8,917 nt of DNA from Zetaproteobacteria bacterium (lineage in GTDB: Bacteria; Pseudomonadota; Zetaproteobacteria; Mariprofundales; Mariprofundaceae), in NCBI GenBank assembly GCA_021545595.1, contig JAJRVG010000012.1, positions 1 to 8,917 of the forward strand, in the 5' to 3' direction. A model generated the notes under the pieces. That model was not told the DNA's origin. It did no database searches and worked only from the letters and a program-made list of their open reading frames with translations. Shown here piece by piece: positions 7,016-8,917 of this stretch (positions within the stretch are counted from its first letter, which is position 1; each line of letters begins with the position of its first letter). The position numbers and the translations under genes are program-made.

Positions 7016-8442
7016 GCTGGGAAGTTGTCATCGGGCTTGAAGTTCACTGCCAGATTAACACCAGGACCAAGGCTTTCTGTGGCTGCTCAACCAGATTCGG
7101 GGCAGAGCCGAACACGCAGACATGCCCGGTCTGCCTGGGCATGCCGGGACAACTGCCGGTGCTCAATACAGTAGCTGTTGATAAATCAATTCTTACCGGG
7201 CTTGCCATCGGTGCGAAGATCAATCTTGAGTCCAGATTTGACCGGAAGAATTACTTCTACCCGGATCTTCCCAAAGGCTACCAGATCTCACAGTTTGCCG
7301 TTCCAATCGTGGAGGGTGGCCACATCGATATTCCAGGCAAAGATGGTGAAAAACGGATTGGTGTTACGCGTATACATATGGAAGAGGATGCAGGCAAATC
7401 GATGCATGAGGGGCTGGAAGCCGTTTCCCATATTGACCTGAACCGTTCCGGTGTCCCGTTAATGGAGATTGTTTCCGAGCCGGACATGCGCAGTGCCGAT
7501 GAGGCGATTGCCTACCTGAAACAGCTGCACCAGCTGGTTCGGTTCCTTGAAGTTTCCGGGGCGGATATGGAGAAGGGTCAGTTCCGCTGTGATGCCAACG
7601 TATCGGTACGCCGCCCGGGTGAACCATTGGGCACACGCACTGAACTGAAAAACATGAACTCATTCCGTTTCATCAAGCAGGCCATTGATTATGAAGTAAT
7701 GCGTCAGATCGAGGTTATTGAAGATGGTGGCAAGGTTGTTCAGGAGTCACGCCTGTGGGATTCGGTAAAAAATGAGTCCCGCTCCATGCGCAGCAAGGAA
7801 GAGGCCCATGACTACCGCTACTTCCCCGAGCCTGATCTGCCACCTCTGCGCGTTTCACAGGAAGATGTTGATGCGATCAGGGCGGGCATGCCTGAGCTGC
7901 CGGGCCAGTTGCGCAGACGCTTTGAAACAGAGTTCGGGCTCTCCCCTTACGATGCGGATGTTCTCAGCCAGACCCGTGAACTTGCATCATGGTATGAGTC
8001 ACTGGTTGCCGCACATCCGGCTGACCCGAAACGTTGTGCCAACTGGATGGCCAATGAGCTTCTGGGCCGCCTGAAAGAGGCTGGTAAAGAGATTGAAAAT
8101 TCACCAGTATCAGCTGAATCACTGGCCGGACTTCTTGATCGTATTGCCGATAACACCATCTCCGGCAAGATTGCCAAGGATGTTCTCGATGCCATGATGG
8201 AATCAGGTGCGAGTGCTGATGCCATTATTGAAGAGAGAGGGCTGAAACAGGTCTCCGACAGTGGCGCTATTGATGCCATTATCAGAGAGGTGATGGCTGC
8301 CAACCCTGAACAGGTTGAGGGCTACCGTGGTGGCAAAGATAAACTGATGGGCTTCTTTGTCGGTCAGGTGATGAAGGCATCCAGAGGCCAGGCCAATCCG
8401 GGCGTGGTAAACCAGCGTCTGAAAGAGCTGCTGAAAGGGTAA
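7012..8442 (+). CDS. gatB: Asp-tRNA(Asn)/Glu-tRNA(Gln) amidotransferase subunit B, zinc-binding type
   Basis: GatB binds the misacylated tRNA, activates the side-chain carboxylate with ATP and amidates it using ammonia from GatA. The 476-residue product has the N-terminal cradle domain with VIGLEVHCQI (His12 is a likely metal ligand) and DRKNYFYPDLPKGYQISQF. The motif HMEEDAGK (122-129) carries the acidic active-site residues. LNRSGVPLMEIVSEPD, RCDANVS and ELKNMNSF follow. Cys23, Cys25, Cys38 and Cys41 (CGC and CPVC) form a Cys4 zinc site found in many GatB proteins but absent from S. aureus GatB. A helical linker and a C-terminal YqeY-like tail end in the conserved GFFVGQVMKASRGQANP. It is full length, ends in the tandem stops TAA TAG, and is the last gene of the gatCAB cluster. 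Confidence 0.98.
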   Translation: MSWEVVIGLEVHCQINTRTKAFCGCSTRFGAEPNTQTCPVCLGMPGQLPVLNTVAVDKSILTGLAIGAKINLESRFDRKNYFYPDLPKGYQISQFAVPIVEGGHIDIPGKDGEKRIGVTRIHMEEDAGKSMHEGLEAVSHIDLNRSGVPLMEIVSEPDMRSADEAIAYLKQLHQLVRFLEVSGADMEKGQFRCDANVSVRRPGEPLGTRTELKNMNSFRFIKQAIDYEVMRQIEVIEDGGKVVQESRLWDSVKNESRSMRSKEEAHDYRYFPEPDLPPLRVSQEDVDAIRAGMPELPGQLRRRFETEFGLSPYDADVLSQTRELASWYESLVAAHPADPKRCANWMANELLGRLKEAGKEIENSPVSAESLAGLLDRIADNTISGKIAKDVLDAMMESGASADAIIEERGLKQVSDSGAIDAIIREVMAANPEQVEGYRGGKDKLMGFFVGQVMKASRGQANPGVVNQRLKELLKG

Positions 8443-8448
8443 TAGCCC

Positions 8449-8470
8449 ACTGCTGTCCCACATAAGCAGT
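8449..8470 (+). terminator. Possible weak terminator after gatB
   Basis: ACTGCT (8449-8454) and AGCAGT (8465-8470) form a perfect six-base stem with a ten-base loop, seven bases after the gatB stop. Only TGTTTA follows, so it is a poor intrinsic terminator and may only stabilise the 3' end. Confidence 0.3.
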
Positions 8471-8475
8471 TGTTT

Positions 8476-8576
8476 ACCACGAAGGCCGGTACGAAGAAGA
8501 ATGAATACAGGCAAAAAGATTAACCACAGAGGCACAGAGAAGGAAGAAAGCAGGTAAAAAAGGTCAACCACGAAGG
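8476..8576 (+). repeat. Two direct copies of ACCACGAAGG
   Basis: Identical ten-base copies lie at 8476-8485 and 8567-8576, with 81 bases between them. The first is followed by a near repeat, GGTACGAAG. The copies flank the left arm of the larger inverted repeat and look like parts of a composite intergenic repeat. Confidence 0.5.
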
Positions 8577-8658
8577 TATGGGGTGGACCCTCTGGGGTAT
8601 AAAGTTAAAACAGTACATAGGTAAAGATTCTTCTCTTTCTCTGTGTTTTTGTGGTTAA
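8520..8658. repeat. 139-bp unit bounded by 22-base imperfect inverted repeats
   Basis: The left arm 8520-8541 begins TTAACCACA and ends CACAGAGAA. The right arm 8637-8658, read in reverse, is the same except in the central four bases (GAGG against AAAA), giving 19 of 22 matches. The ~95 bases between carry no gene. The layout resembles a small non-autonomous mobile element or a large transcribed stem-loop. The CACAGAG-type arms recall repeats common in bacterial intergenic DNA. No target-site duplication is apparent. Confidence 0.55.
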
Positions 8659-8670
8659 ATATCTTCATGG

Positions 8671-8690
8671 ATTCCGGCTTTCGCCGGAAT
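8671..8690 (+). repeat. REP-like hairpin ATTCCGGC-TTTC-GCCGGAAT
   Basis: This is a perfect eight-base stem with a four-base loop, preceded by TGG and followed by AACAG. It strongly resembles the TGGATTCCGGC...GCCGGAATGA palindromes scattered between genes in many proteobacteria. There is no T-run after it, so it is not a typical terminator. Confidence 0.65.
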
Positions 8691-8731
8691 AACAGAAGTG
8701 GTCTGAAAGGGGAAATTAATCATATGACCTC

Positions 8732-8752
8732 ATACTGGGCTGGACCCGGTAT
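8732..8752 (-). repeat. Second REP-like hairpin, opposite orientation
   Basis: Read on the - strand, TGG is followed by ATACCGGG-TCCAG-CCCAGTAT and then GAGGT: an eight-pair stem with one C-A mismatch. The framework TGGATnCCGG...AT matches the hairpin at 8671-8690 but inverted, 41 bases away. The pair resembles the head-to-head or tail-to-tail REP units known as BIMEs. Confidence 0.5.
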
Positions 8753-8776
8753 CCACTCAAATGTTACAAAGAATGT

Positions 8777-8803
8777 GAGCCTGTAAATCCTTCTGTGTAA
8801 ATT
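8777..8803 (-). repeat. Terminal inverted repeat of the IS256-type element
   Basis: From 8777 the + strand reads GAGCCTGTAAATCC, then TTCTGTGTAAATT. The GTGTAAA core sits 18 bases from the tip, as I recall for the IS256 end itself. It lies seven bases beyond the transposase stop, so it marks the 3' end of the element. The partner repeat is outside the window. Confidence 0.65.
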
Positions 8804-8809
8804 TATTAC

Positions 8810-8917
8810 CTAAAACTTCTCAGGCATCCGATCTGGAAACTCAATCATAAACCGGTTGAGAGCGGCTTTCCAGTTGTGAATAGGCATCGTCCATTTTTTG
8901 GATGCTGACTCAATGGC
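8810..8917 (-). CDS. IS256-family (Mutator-like) transposase, C-terminal 35 residues only
   Basis: Reverse-strand translation from the window edge gives AIESASKKWTMPIHNWKAAL, then NRFMIEFPDRMPEKF, and a TAG stop at 8810-8812. The block W-T-M-P-I-x-N-W-K-A-A-L-N-x-F is the hallmark C-terminus of IS256-family transposases, which are DDE enzymes that move their element by a copy-out, circle-forming route. The catalytic DDE residues lie upstream, outside the window, so activity cannot be judged. This tail shows no frameshift or early stop. The stop is followed, seven bases on, by the element's terminal repeat, the normal arrangement. Confidence 0.85.
   Translation of the reverse strand, partial: AIESASKKWTMPIHNWKAALNRFMIEFPDRMPEKF

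Larger units (their letters stand above)
8443..8776. other. Repeat-rich gene-free region between gatB and an IS256-type element
   Basis: These 334 bases hold no credible gene on either strand. They contain a possible gatB terminator, two copies of ACCACGAAGG (8476-8485 and 8567-8576), a long imperfect inverted repeat (8520-8658) and two REP-like hairpins (8671-8690 and 8732-8752). The purine-rich tone of 8480-8560 and phrases such as TTAACCACAGAGGCACAGAG resemble intergenic repeats seen in many bacterial genomes. Confidence 0.7.
8777..8917 (-). mobile_element. End of an IS256-family insertion sequence, truncated by the window edge
   Basis: The element consists here of a terminal inverted repeat (8777-8803) and the 3' end of a transposase gene on the - strand. 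The transposase reads toward gatB. Whether the rest of the element is intact cannot be seen. IS256-type insertions usually duplicate 8-9 bases of target; the candidate copy here would be just left of 8777 (AAGAATGT). Confidence 0.75.

Noticed and set aside
8203..8571. 122-residue open frame on the - strand reaching into the region after gatB
   Set aside because: Much of it is antisense to gatB and the rest crosses the repeat region. No family signature or good start was seen.
1..8917. A previously undescribed system, CRISPR array, tRNA or prophage
   Set aside because: All intact genes but the hydrolase belong to well-known families in ordinary order. No evenly spaced repeats, tRNA fold or phage genes were seen.

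Overview
This is mostly a housekeeping stretch of a Gram-negative, probably proteobacterial, chromosome. The gene order radA-cvpA-purF-lipase-gatC-gatA-gatB, the cysteine-containing (4Fe-4S type) PurF and the Cys4 GatB would fit a marine or iron-oxidising proteobacterium. Zetaproteobacteria are one candidate, but that is a low-confidence impression. All intact genes lie on the + strand. A sampled line of radA is about 55% GC and a sampled line of the first gene about 42%.

Layout. (1) Bases 2-775: the 3' part of a GAF-GGDEF diguanylate cyclase gene whose 5' end lies outside the window. (2) 776-1011: a gene-free spacer with a short palindrome and a possible promoter. (3) 1012-5168: a compact run of radA (recombination/branch migration ATPase), cvpA (inner-membrane protein, TTG start), purF (first enzyme of purine synthesis, GTG start overlapping the cvpA stop) and a cytoplasmic-looking lipase-fold alpha/beta hydrolase whose ATG overlaps the purF stop. 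(4) 5252-8442: gatC-gatA-gatB, the three subunits of the tRNA-dependent amidotransferase, with a 3-base gap (C/A) and a 4-base ATGA overlap (A/B). (5) 8443-8776: a repeat-rich gene-free region with a possible terminator, a 139-bp unit bounded by 22-bp inverted repeats, and two oppositely oriented REP-like hairpins. (6) 8777-8917: one end of an IS256-family insertion sequence, comprising its terminal inverted repeat and the last 35 codons of its transposase on the - strand, running off the window.

How the genes work together. The cvpA-purF pair is a recurrent bacterial arrangement. The lipase is translationally linked to purF but has no obvious role in purine synthesis. GatCAB converts Glu-tRNA(Gln) and/or Asp-tRNA(Asn) to the amidated forms, so the host probably lacks GlnRS, AsnRS or both.

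I found no CRISPR array, tRNA, rRNA, defence island or clearly undescribed system. The points most worth a second look are the lipase coupled to purF, the repeat cluster next to the IS256 end, and the inverted-repeat unit at 8520-8658.
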